Part shown: positions 9,160-18,842 of the stretch, piece after piece | How the letters are laid out: each line of letters opens with the position of its first letter | Position numbering within the stretch: the stretch's first letter is position 1 | Assembly (NCBI GenBank): GCA_018714345.1 | Contig: DVNO01000030.1 | Span: 1-43,308, forward strand | Direction: 5' to 3' | Length of the DNA: 43,308 bases | Origin: Candidatus Enterousia avicola | Lineage (GTDB): Bacteria > Pseudomonadota > Alphaproteobacteria > Rs-D84 | Made by a program: the position numbers and the translations under genes | The notes under the pieces: generated by a model | Databases searched by the model: none | What the model was told of the DNA's origin: nothing | The model's input: only the letters and a program-made list of their open reading frames with translations

Positions 9160-11088
9160 TTAAATCGAACCTTTCAACGCCATATAAATAACGCCTAAAT
9201 CAGTTTTAGAGACTGTCGTCGCCAATTTGTCCGTTCCATCTGCCTGACGTGCGGCAATCAAAATCTTATCAAAACTACGCACAAACTGAGTCGCCTGAGA
9301 TTTGAATGCGGCATTAGTTTTTAACATCTCCTTAATCTGTTTTTTGTCGGCTGTTGCAATTATTTTCGCAAACCATTTTGAAAACACGGTCTTGTCTCCG
9401 CCATGGTATTTCTTCCATATAACATCTGGAATTTCAGCACCAGATGCACGAGTCAAGTCCATCGTCTGTTCATGCAAATTTTCAAACAACCGCTCGCTTT
9501 GCTTTAAGAAGTCTTGTTGACTAACGCGACCATACATAGGCGAGGTTGGAGCTGTTTTAATTGCCTCCATAGGCGCAGTTGCCCTTGCAACCATCATTTG
9601 TTTATTTAGTGTCTGCATTGTGTTCACAGCCTTCGCATAATCAGACATCAAGTCTATCATCTGCTGACGTGATTGACCGGCCAGCCCCTCTAACTTTCCA
9701 GCAGACTCTGCTATTGTTGCCGTAGAATCAGTTACCGTCTGTTTCATAAGAGCAATTTTATCATTTAATGATTCCACAATCTTCTGCAAATTATCACCTG
9801 TGCTGATAGAACTATTGGCTAAATCGGGCAGGGCTGAATAATACTTTTCTATCAATTCTGACAAAGGTTGTAACTGAGCGGTCGTTTCTGCAGACATTTT
9901 GATTAAGTTTTCTGACTGACCAGACAGTTGTGTATGGGCTGTATTCATCTCTATCAAAGTTTCACGAACCCCCGTCGCCATAGCTTTTACAGATTCTGAG
10001 AACGCACCAGCAGCAGAACGTGTATTTTCTAATGTAGAATTAGCAACGCCAGATACTGTATTTAATTCACCGACAATATCATTAGTAAACCCACGAATAT
10101 CTTTGTTAAAGTGATTACATAATTCTGTCAATTCTTTGGAAATATTTCTTACCGCCGTTTCAGTAGATGTTGCGGACGCCATCAATGCCTCGACCGCATC
10201 TGTTAATTTTCTTACCTGAGATTCAATAGACGTCTCTGACAGTCTTACTTGACCCGCAACGACGTTGGCTGTATTCGTCAGCGCGTTCACTTGACTTGTC
10301 ATCTGTTTCTTGGCTTGCTTTCCAAAGGAGTCCAGCTTCGCCAAATGACCGTCCAATAATTTATTATTCGTATCCATTATTTCTGCATAATCAGACGCCG
10401 TAGTTTTAACATTATCAAAACCCTCTGCGGTAGATTTTGCAAGCTCGGTTAAATTTTGACGCATAGTCGTGCTTTCATCGTTCAGGTTCTTCATTTGTTC
10501 TATATTAGAATCAAACTCTGTTTTTAACTGCTGTGACAAAGCATCACTGGACGATAACCATTTATCAATATTATTTTGTATTTGCGCAATCTGTTCGCCA
10601 GTTTCCTGTGACGTATTTTCTATATTCCCCAGCAACTCATTAACAGTCGCACTAAACTTATCTGTAGACACGGTAACCTCTTGCCACCCATTTGAATCAA
10701 CAACCCCGTGCAAATCAGAAACTGTATTCTCTAACCTTTGCGCCATAACAGCTATTTTCTTGGTGGCGTCGTCCGCAGTAGCGGCAAGTCTAGCATTTTG
10801 TTCGTCTAAGTTCTGTTTTAATTCAGATGCAACTTTTATCTGAGCATTCAATGTGTCACATGCATTTTGAAAATTAGCCTCCATTTTTACCATTTCATCG
10901 GCTAATACGGCATTTAATACACGTACTGCATCTTGCACCTTTGCGCGTTCTGGCTTAGTCAGCAATGCCAATATAGACTGCATAACTTTCTGTGATTTTC
11001 TGGACACAAAGAACAAAACAAACAAGGCCAATAACAATAAACCTGATAAAGTTCCGCCGACTATCAAATAAAGCTGTTCTGTGATCAT
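9160..11088 (-). CDS. membrane-anchored long coiled-coil protein, unknown function
   Basis: One N-terminal TM segment (LYLIVGGTLSGLLLLALFVLFFV), then about 450 aa Ala/Gln/Thr-rich heptad-like sequence and a short globular C-terminus. Confidence 0.8.
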   Translation of the reverse strand: MITEQLYLIVGGTLSGLLLLALFVLFFVSRKSQKVMQSILALLTKPERAKVQDAVRVLNAVLADEMVKMEANFQNACDTLNAQIKVASELKQNLDEQNARLAATADDATKKIAVMAQRLENTVSDLHGVVDSNGWQEVTVSTDKFSATVNELLGNIENTSQETGEQIAQIQNNIDKWLSSSDALSQQLKTEFDSNIEQMKNLNDESTTMRQNLTELAKSTAEGFDNVKTTASDYAEIMDTNNKLLDGHLAKLDSFGKQAKKQMTSQVNALTNTANVVAGQVRLSETSIESQVRKLTDAVEALMASATSTETAVRNISKELTELCNHFNKDIRGFTNDIVGELNTVSGVANSTLENTRSAAGAFSESVKAMATGVRETLIEMNTAHTQLSGQSENLIKMSAETTAQLQPLSELIEKYYSALPDLANSSISTGDNLQKIVESLNDKIALMKQTVTDSTATIAESAGKLEGLAGQSRQQMIDLMSDYAKAVNTMQTLNKQMMVARATAPMEAIKTAPTSPMYGRVSQQDFLKQSERLFENLHEQTMDLTRASGAEIPDVIWKKYHGGDKTVFSKWFAKIIATADKKQIKEMLKTNAAFKSQATQFVRSFDKILIAARQADGTDKLATTVSKTDLGVIYMALKGSI

Positions 11089-11205
11089 AAAAATCCCCCC
11101 ATTGTTTTGTACAGGTATATAAAAACTGCAATTCTGCGGTACAATATATATTCTTGCAGATCTATGAAATTTATACTAAAATCCAAAAAATAAAGCAAGA
11201 GCATA

Positions 11206-13845
11206 ATGGCTAAAAAAATTAAGCTTTCGCCAGAACAAGATACCGCTGCGAACCCATCTGAAAACGTATGGGTTCAAGCAAACGCAGGTACTGGGAAAAC
11301 CAGCGTTTTAGTTCAGCGTCTATTACGCATTTTATACCGCACCAAAGACTTAAATAATTGTGGCATTTTATGTTTGACTTATACTAAAGCCGCAGCAGGG
11401 GAAATGCTAAATCGTATTTTAACCGAACTTCAAAACTGGGCAATGCTGTCAGACGATGAATTAACCGAACTTCTAAGTGGCGTAGCAGAAAAAGACACGA
11501 TAACAAAAGAAGATATTGCTCATGCCAGAGCGGTGTTTTTTACATATATAGATAACCCAGATTTACTAAAAATTAAAACTATTCATGGTTTTTGTGAAGA
11601 AATTTTACGTAAGTTTCCCATGGAGGCGGGACTTTCACCATCTTGGAGCCTTATTTCTGACGAAGACCAACACGTTTTGTTACAAGAGGCATTTTCAAAA
11701 CTGATAAATTCATCAAATGATGCCAGAGTGAAAGAGGCGTTTGCTCATATAGTAGGCGTAATAGACGAAACCAAACTTGATGCACTTTTAGGCGTCCTAA
11801 GTGAACGCTGCAAAGACTTTTTTCAAATAAACGATTTTAATAAATATCGTCAATACTTTATTGATAAAACTAGAAATTCTTTAAATTTAAACCAGCCTGT
11901 TCAAACAGAAATTTCGGAACAAAAACTTAAAAAAATCATATCAAGTGCCTCAGAAGAGATAAACAACTCAAAAAAAACGGCAAAATACTTGTTAAACATT
12001 GTTAACATTACAGAACAATATATTAACAAAACTATAAATTTTGAAAAATATAAAGAATTATATTTAAATCAAGACGGAACGATAAAACAGCCGGTTTCAA
12101 AAAAAGCATATCTAAAAGAAGAACAAGACCGAGTTTATATGATAAATCAATACAATTTATCAAAAAGCGTATTTGACGATACGTTGGCAGTATTTGATTT
12201 ATCCGTCGCCTTTGCAAATATATATAAAGAAATGAAACGGCGCAGAAACGTTTTAGATTTCGAAGACATGATATTATACACCCGCAAATTATTTGCATCG
12301 CCAGATGTTATGGGCTGGGTACTGTCCCAACTAAATACAAATCTAACCCATGTTCTTGTAGACGAGGCGCAGGACAACAGCCCCGCACAATGGGACATAT
12401 TGCAACTATTGACTGGCGACTTTTTTACAGAGGGCGACAGTAAAGAAAAGACACATTCGCTTTTTGTTGTGGGCGACACCAAACAATCTATATACGGATT
12501 TCAGGGCGCAGATCCAAAAGCTTTTGACAACAGCAGAATTGAAATTTCTGAGCAGATTCAAGAAAATATGAGAAGAATTCAAGAAGTTCCTTTAGTGCAA
12601 AGTTTCAGGTCGGCTCCGCAAATATTGTATACTGTAGACAAAGTTTTTAACGACGACGAAATAAAAGAAAAAACAGGTTTCATCAACAATACTCACAAAT
12701 GGGTAAAGTCCGGAGATGACGCTTTCGTTGAAATTCACAAAATATTTAATAGCAAACAAGACGACGTAACAACAGACTCTTACATAAACGAGATTGCAGA
12801 CCAAATAAGCAACATACTAAAAGAAGGCAAGTTTTCGCCAAGTGATATAATGATACTTGTTCAAAACCGAGAGCCTATGACGCCATTAATGGTAAACGCA
12901 TTAAAAAAGAGGAATATACCAGTTGCGGGCAGTGACCGAATTTGTTTGCCGAACTTTCCTGCGATTAGAGACCTATTAAATCTTGTGCGTTTTTGTATAA
13001 ATACCGAGGACGATTATAGTTTATGTTGTGTATTAAAAAGTCCGATTTTTAGATTGAGTGAACAAGATATTTTTAATTTATGTAAAATCAAAAACGAAGA
13101 AAATAAACGTAGAAAAAACGCCACCACGGCCTTTGTTGCAAAAACGGTTTTCGAAGTGGTCAAAGAAAATATGTCAGATGTTTTTAATAGGCTAAGTGAA
13201 TATGTTGACTGGGCGTCCAACAAGGGGCCTTACTCGTTTTTTACCAACGTGTTAAATCAAAACGACATTAGAAAAAACATAGTTTCTGCACTGGGTGAAC
13301 AAGTTATAGACCCTATAGAAGAGTTTATTACAATATGTCTTGCGTATGAAAGAACTCAGACCGGCACAATGTATCACTTTTTGAAGTGGTTCATAACAGG
13401 CGGCAGCGTTATAAAACGAGATATGGACAGTTCTTCTGGCGTAAGGGTAGTGACTGTTCACGGCAGCAAAGGATTAGAAGCGCCTATAATTTTCCTGATA
13501 GACACTGTGCGCATGCCAAAAAGAGAAAGTATTTTCCAAACATCAGATAAAGCCACAAAAGAACCAAATATGCCGACACCGTGGCTATGGGCACCACGAC
13601 GTACAGATAGTATATCTCAAAACAATATAGAAGACAAAGCTAATAAAACTAAAATAGCTGAGTATTATAGACTGTTGTACGTTGCTATGACACGTGCTGC
13701 AAAACGATTGTACATTTACGGCTTTGTTCAAAAAAATAAAAGCGCAGCTGATTTATGCTGGTATAATCAACTATGGCGAGTAATATCAAACGACGAACGT
13801 GCTATAAAGTCGGAAGAATTTATCAGGATTGAAGATGTCAAATAA
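11206..13845 (+). CDS. addA: AddA-type UvrD-family helicase (helicase part only)
   Basis: Walker A QANAGTGKTSVLVQRLL, LCLTYTKAAAGEM, LVDEAQDNSPAQWDIL, VGDTKQSIYGFQGADP, VTVHGSKGLEAPIIFL, RLLYVAMTRAAKRLYIYG. Confidence 0.92.
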   Translation: MAKKIKLSPEQDTAANPSENVWVQANAGTGKTSVLVQRLLRILYRTKDLNNCGILCLTYTKAAAGEMLNRILTELQNWAMLSDDELTELLSGVAEKDTITKEDIAHARAVFFTYIDNPDLLKIKTIHGFCEEILRKFPMEAGLSPSWSLISDEDQHVLLQEAFSKLINSSNDARVKEAFAHIVGVIDETKLDALLGVLSERCKDFFQINDFNKYRQYFIDKTRNSLNLNQPVQTEISEQKLKKIISSASEEINNSKKTAKYLLNIVNITEQYINKTINFEKYKELYLNQDGTIKQPVSKKAYLKEEQDRVYMINQYNLSKSVFDDTLAVFDLSVAFANIYKEMKRRRNVLDFEDMILYTRKLFASPDVMGWVLSQLNTNLTHVLVDEAQDNSPAQWDILQLLTGDFFTEGDSKEKTHSLFVVGDTKQSIYGFQGADPKAFDNSRIEISEQIQENMRRIQEVPLVQSFRSAPQILYTVDKVFNDDEIKEKTGFINNTHKWVKSGDDAFVEIHKIFNSKQDDVTTDSYINEIADQISNILKEGKFSPSDIMILVQNREPMTPLMVNALKKRNIPVAGSDRICLPNFPAIRDLLNLVRFCINTEDDYSLCCVLKSPIFRLSEQDIFNLCKIKNEENKRRKNATTAFVAKTVFEVVKENMSDVFNRLSEYVDWASNKGPYSFFTNVLNQNDIRKNIVSALGEQVIDPIEEFITICLAYERTQTGTMYHFLKWFITGGSVIKRDMDSSSGVRVVTVHGSKGLEAPIIFLIDTVRMPKRESIFQTSDKATKEPNMPTPWLWAPRRTDSISQNNIEDKANKTKIAEYYRLLYVAMTRAAKRLYIYGFVQKNKSAADLCWYNQLWRVISNDERAIKSEEFIRIEDVK

Positions 13846-14281
13846 GCTAAAAGATATTTTGTTCCAAATAGACCAGCGGGAATTTGCAACCAAAACTGGC
13901 TACGAGAAGCATTTGAAAATGCAAAAAATCGTTATTGAAAATGGCGCACTGCAAGGCGATGCCAGTATATGTGCAGAAATTGCAAGCCGCCCAGAATTGC
14001 TTAAATTTTTTGGCTCAAATTCAAAAACAGAAGTTCCTATTGCGGGCTACATAAACGACCGCTTTATAAGCCGAAGAATAGACAGGCTTGTAATTGACGA
14101 CAAAGAACACAATGTTTATGTTATGGACTATAAAACGGATATAGACAAGACCACTTTTAGAGAGAAATATAACAAACAACTTAATGAATATGCTGCTTTA
14201 CTAAAGTCCATATATCCAGAATATAAAGTTTTTTGCTATATACTCTGGCTAAACGATTTTACCCTGGAAAAAATATCATAA
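13835..14281 (+). CDS. PD-(D/E)XK nuclease domain corresponding to the AddA C-terminus, separate ORF
   Basis: RIDRLVIDDKEHNVYVMDYKTD...YNKQLNEYAALLKSIYP (RecB-like nuclease motifs); ATG overlaps the helicase stop by 11 nt, AGGA upstream. Confidence 0.82.
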   Translation: MSNKLKDILFQIDQREFATKTGYEKHLKMQKIVIENGALQGDASICAEIASRPELLKFFGSNSKTEVPIAGYINDRFISRRIDRLVIDDKEHNVYVMDYKTDIDKTTFREKYNKQLNEYAALLKSIYPEYKVFCYILWLNDFTLEKIS

Positions 14282-14323
14282 AATCTCTTGAAAAAAATAA
14301 TTCAATCAGCCTATAATTCCAAC

Positions 14324-15976
14324 ATGTTAACGCGTTTATACATATCTAATATAGTTTTAATAGAAAAGCTGAATCTTGAGTTCGGTAGTGGACTGAATAT
14401 TCTAACTGGCGAAACTGGTGCAGGAAAAAGTATTTTACTAGATGCGCTTGCATTGGCTTTAGGTGGGCGTTCTGACACTGGCCTTATTCGTCACGGTTGT
14501 GAAACAGCTTCTGTAATAGCTGAGTTTGATGGATCAAATAATAAGATACAAGAAATTTTGTCTGAAAACGGAATTGATTCAGAAGATGTCATTATATTAC
14601 GTCGTAACTTAAGTTCAGATGGGAAAAGTCGCGCATGGATAAATGATGTTCCCGTTTCAATAAAAACACTAAAAGCAATAGGGGATGAATTAGTAGAAAT
14701 ACATGGTCAATTTGCAAATCATGCGCTGTTAAATCCCGCTACTCACAAAGACTCACTAGATTTGTTTGGAATAAAAAATATACCAGAATACAAAGAATTA
14801 TTAGAAACTGTTAAATTAAAATATAAAAACTATCATGATGCAAAAAAACGATTGCAAGAATTAGAGGAACTTGTAAAGAAAGCCGATTTAGACAGGGACT
14901 ATTTAATACATAATGTAAAAGAACTAGAAGCTTTAAATGTAAAAGTCGGTGAAGAGGACGAACTTTCTGAAAAAAGAACCATTATGATGAATGCAGAAAA
15001 GGATAGCGCAATACTGTCTGACGCGTCTGCTGCATTATCTCCACGCGGGGAATCGTTAGATTCTCAAATTTTTTCTGCTGCACATATATTAGAAAAAATA
15101 AAAACCACACCCAATCCATACAGCGAACAAATAGATGCACTATACAATGCTGCGCAAATTTTATCAGATGTAATAGAAAAAATTGCCCCACAAGATATAG
15201 ATACCGACAGTCTTGACGCTATTGAAGAACGGTTGTTTGCTATACGGGCCGCTGCCCGAAAACATCGTGTTACGGCAGATGAGTTGCCAGATAAGTTGGC
15301 TCAAATGACCGAGCAGTTAAATACAATCGAGAACTCTGACGCTGAACTATCAAAAGCCAAAACAGATTTAAATCACACAAAACAAGAATTTGATAAATCA
15401 GCCTCTCAATTAACACAACTTAGAATGCGGGCCGGCCAAAAGCTGCGTGATAAAATTTTGTCAGAATTACCAGAATTAAAGCTTGGTTCTGCCGATTTTA
15501 TGGTCGAAATAACAAACACGCTTCCAACATCTTCTGGTTGTGATGATGTTGTGTTCATGATAAAGACAAATCCAGGGATGCCTTTTGCACCATTGCATCG
15601 TGCAGCTTCTGGTGGCGAATTAGCACGTCTGATGTTGGCGTTACGTGTGGTATTAGCAACAAACGAACCGTCACATACTTTTATCTTTGATGAAATAGAT
15701 ACGGGCATAAGTGGTGCAACGGCAAATGCGGTTGGAAAGCGTCTAAATCTTTTATCAAAGCAAGCTCAAACTCTTGTAATTACACATTCTGCCCAAGTTG
15801 CAGGATTTGCAGACAGGCATTTTAAAATTGCAAAAACATCCGATGGCGAAAAGACAACCACAACCGTTTCAGAGCTTAACGGTGACGAAAGAATAAATGA
15901 AATAGCCAGAATTATCAGCGGCGCAGAAATAACACCAGAATCATTAGCAACTGCAAAAACGCTGATAAAACAATAA
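14324..15976 (+). CDS. recN: DNA repair protein RecN
   Basis: LTRLYISNIVLIEKLNLEFGSGLNILTGETGAGKSILLDALALALGGR; C-terminal ASGGELARLMLALRVV, FIFDEIDTGISG; ATG at 14324. Confidence 0.96.
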   Translation: MLTRLYISNIVLIEKLNLEFGSGLNILTGETGAGKSILLDALALALGGRSDTGLIRHGCETASVIAEFDGSNNKIQEILSENGIDSEDVIILRRNLSSDGKSRAWINDVPVSIKTLKAIGDELVEIHGQFANHALLNPATHKDSLDLFGIKNIPEYKELLETVKLKYKNYHDAKKRLQELEELVKKADLDRDYLIHNVKELEALNVKVGEEDELSEKRTIMMNAEKDSAILSDASAALSPRGESLDSQIFSAAHILEKIKTTPNPYSEQIDALYNAAQILSDVIEKIAPQDIDTDSLDAIEERLFAIRAAARKHRVTADELPDKLAQMTEQLNTIENSDAELSKAKTDLNHTKQEFDKSASQLTQLRMRAGQKLRDKILSELPELKLGSADFMVEITNTLPTSSGCDDVVFMIKTNPGMPFAPLHRAASGGELARLMLALRVVLATNEPSHTFIFDEIDTGISGATANAVGKRLNLLSKQAQTLVITHSAQVAGFADRHFKIAKTSDGEKTTTTVSELNGDERINEIARIISGAEITPESLATAKTLIKQ

Positions 15977-15984
15977 GTAAAAGT

Positions 15985-17220
15985 CTAAAGTTTAATTATT
16001 CCGTCAACAAATTCTATCGTTGCTGGCTTCCTATTTTCGTCCGCGCGACTTACTATGTTATTCTCTTCATCTCTGACTATTGCATAGCCACGCTTCAATA
16101 CATTTTTATAACTTAAAGAATTCAACATCTGACTTAAATGTAAAACCGCCTGATTTAAAGTTAGCATTTTACTTTGCAAAATATTTTGAAAAGATGATAT
16201 TGCCTCCATTCGCTGGTGGTAAGTTGCTATTTTACTGTTTATAAATATATTCATAGTGCGACCACTATCATCCAGTCTCTGTTGTTGCTCCATAACAAGT
16301 TGTTTGGGGCTTTTAATAGCAATTGCGTCCACTCTGGACTTCGCATTAGTCAATCTGGTTGTAAAATTATTTGATAACCTATGCCACAAATTATCTAGTT
16401 CTTGTATAAGAGATATTTTTGTTGGGACAACCATTTCCGCTGCGCCGGTTGGCGTCGGTGCCCGCAAATCAGCGGCATAGTCTATTAGCATCCAGTCTGG
16501 TTCATGTCCAACACCTGATATAAGCGGAATCTCGCTTGCTGCGGCGGCACGTACAACAACTTCTTCAGAAAACGGCAACAAATCTTCTAGTGCACCACCA
16601 CCACGAGCAACGATGATAACGTCCACGTTTTTTGCCCGATTAAAATACTCTATCCCCGCTGCAACCTCAGCCGCAGCAGTTGTGCCCTGAACTGTTGCAG
16701 GGTACAAAACTATTGTTACAGGAAAGCGCTCACGTAATCTATTTTGAATATCTTGGAACGCAGCGCCCGTCGGACTTGTAACAATACCGATACGCTGTGG
16801 AAATCTGGGAATAGGTTTCTTTCTTGCTTGGTCAAACAACCCCTCGGCAGCCAATTTGCGTTTCCGTTCTTCCAGCATTTTAAGTATCGCACCGACACCA
16901 GCCATTTCTATTTCGCTGACAATTACCTGATAATTACTGCGCGCTGGATAGGTAGTGAAACGTCCTGTTATTATAACTTCTAACCCGTCTTCCAGTTTAA
17001 ACGGAACAGGTGTACCACGCCATATTATTACAGATATAGCTGCCCCTGCGTCCTTTATAGTCATATACATGTGCCCTGAAGAAGCACGTGTGATTTGCGA
17101 CAATTCCCCACGAATACGGATGCGCGGGAAGGCCGTTTCAACAACATTCTTTAATAACGCCGACGCGTCAGAAACGCTGAATATCATATCGGGTTGCACA
17201 AAAGGTTCTGGTTTTTGCAT
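15985..17220 (-). CDS. xseA: exodeoxyribonuclease VII large subunit
   Basis: FPRIRIRGELSQITRASSGHMYMTIKD, VIIVARGGGALEDLLPFSEEVVVRAAAASEIPLISGVGHEPD, DLRAPTPTGAAE. Confidence 0.97.
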   Translation of the reverse strand: MQKPEPFVQPDMIFSVSDASALLKNVVETAFPRIRIRGELSQITRASSGHMYMTIKDAGAAISVIIWRGTPVPFKLEDGLEVIITGRFTTYPARSNYQVIVSEIEMAGVGAILKMLEERKRKLAAEGLFDQARKKPIPRFPQRIGIVTSPTGAAFQDIQNRLRERFPVTIVLYPATVQGTTAAAEVAAGIEYFNRAKNVDVIIVARGGGALEDLLPFSEEVVVRAAAASEIPLISGVGHEPDWMLIDYAADLRAPTPTGAAEMVVPTKISLIQELDNLWHRLSNNFTTRLTNAKSRVDAIAIKSPKQLVMEQQQRLDDSGRTMNIFINSKIATYHQRMEAISSFQNILQSKMLTLNQAVLHLSQMLNSLSYKNVLKRGYAIVRDEENNIVSRADENRKPATIEFVDGIIKL

Positions 17221-17227
17221 GATTTTA

Positions 17228-17236
17228 TGTTATAAT
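17228..17236 (+). promoter_or_regulatory. extended -10 promoter element
   Basis: TGTTATAAT 31 nt before ATG 17267, no obvious -35. Confidence 0.5.
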
Positions 17237-17266
17237 TTAGTGTGTAATTAATTGTGGAGTTATTTT

Positions 17267-18286
17267 ATGCTTAATCTAGAAAATTTGCAACTGATAAATA
17301 CCAATTCACCACGAGAAACGCTCGCCTATAAGGGTAACGGTGTAGTATATAAAATCCCCGTAAAGCGCACTAATCCGGCATATGCAAAAGTATGGCTGGA
17401 CAAACAAAAACTTAGCAAACAGGTTGCAGATTCTGTATCAGCAAAAAAAACTTCTGACACATACACAATCCCAAAAATATTAGAAATTTCCGACAAGGAA
17501 TTTTTCGTTAAAGAAGAGTTGGTTACAGGTGAAGCTTTAAAATCATCATTTGTAGAAACCCTAACCCCAGAAGAACTAGACATAATATACAAAGGGCTGG
17601 CTAATTTCACAAATGACATAAATCAATCCAGAAGCGTTCTAACACAAAAAGACTCGTTTGATATTTCTACAAATATAAATTATGTCGGTGGCACACCAAT
17701 GTCAGATGTACTAGAAGGATTGAAAAAGTATCTGCCAGAAAAATCCTTAGACATAGTGCGTATGGCCAAAGATTGGTTTGACACAGCTGCTGAAAATGAT
17801 GCCAGTGTTGTTTTTGCGCATGGCGATATAAACGAGCACAATGTATTATTTGATAGAAAAACAAAAAAACTATCTATTCTCGATTTCGCAGAAGCAAAAT
17901 ACCAAAACGCAAATTATATGTTTTATGTAGACTACGCTAGACTTGGTTGGTTAGACATAGATAGACTAGTAGAAGAATATGAAAAACTACCAAAAGCACA
18001 ACCTGTCAGGACAAAAACAGATATAAAAGTAAAAGATATGCGTAATGCTTTATATAACTTTAAAAGCACCGCCGAAGAATTTTTAAAAAAACCAAACGTT
18101 GCAACGAAAATACGCCTTGGTTTAATTTCTCAGTACATAGATAAGATAAAACAGCTTTATGAAAAAGTAACGGGCTTTAACGATTTTGAAAAGGGCTTAA
18201 CAAATATCAATACATTAAATCAAATAAAAGAAAAACAAAATAACGTAAAAAAAGCAGCAGCAAAAAAGAAAGGGAAACGTAAATAG
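17267..18286 (+). CDS. APH/choline-kinase-like phosphotransferase with basic C-terminal tail
   Basis: Catalytic signature VVFAHGDINEHNVLFDRKTKKLSILDFAEA; C-terminus KKAAAKKKGKRK; ATG at 17267. Confidence 0.8.
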   Translation: MLNLENLQLINTNSPRETLAYKGNGVVYKIPVKRTNPAYAKVWLDKQKLSKQVADSVSAKKTSDTYTIPKILEISDKEFFVKEELVTGEALKSSFVETLTPEELDIIYKGLANFTNDINQSRSVLTQKDSFDISTNINYVGGTPMSDVLEGLKKYLPEKSLDIVRMAKDWFDTAAENDASVVFAHGDINEHNVLFDRKTKKLSILDFAEAKYQNANYMFYVDYARLGWLDIDRLVEEYEKLPKAQPVRTKTDIKVKDMRNALYNFKSTAEEFLKKPNVATKIRLGLISQYIDKIKQLYEKVTGFNDFEKGLTNINTLNQIKEKQNNVKKAAAKKKGKRK

Positions 18287-18295
18287 AGCACAACT

Positions 18296-18832
18296 TTATT
18301 TACGTCCCAAAGACCGCAAAGCATTTTCGAAAACTATTTTGCTTAAATCTATACCCATATAATTGGCGAATTTATAGGCTCTAAGGAACTCAAAATCACT
18401 ACTTACATATTTGCCAATTTTATCGTATGGAATTTCTATGTAGCCCCCATTTGAATCAATAAATTGATCAAAAGTCAGATCAAGCGCTTCACCTGTAAAT
18501 CTATTTTCAAGCCACACATGATTGCCAATATCATATTCCCCAGACGATACCTTTTTTAATCTCCAAATTACCGAACCATCTGGCATACGGAACAAATGAT
18601 TCCATGTGTAACTTGCAATGCCGCAAAAACCAGCAGAAAAAAGTTTTTTATTTAAACGATCTTCCTCGTACGAGCTTGCTAAAACCTGTCGCCGCAAGTC
18701 ACTATTTTTAAAAACTGTACGAAAAACCTGCACAGCCTGAACCATATCGTACTTTGTGCTAAACTCTGGTATAGCAGAATACCTTTTTACCTGTTTCTTT
18801 AATTTGTCGGTTGCTAAATCGTACGTGTTCAT
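18296..18832 (-). CDS. hypothetical protein with transglutaminase/cysteine-protease-like Cys-His-Asp signature
   Basis: GFCGIASY ... NHVWLEN ... EALDLTFDQF. Confidence 0.6.
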   Translation of the reverse strand: MNTYDLATDKLKKQVKRYSAIPEFSTKYDMVQAVQVFRTVFKNSDLRRQVLASSYEEDRLNKKLFSAGFCGIASYTWNHLFRMPDGSVIWRLKKVSSGEYDIGNHVWLENRFTGEALDLTFDQFIDSNGGYIEIPYDKIGKYVSSDFEFLRAYKFANYMGIDLSKIVFENALRSLGRK

Positions 18833-18842
18833 ATCAACTTCT

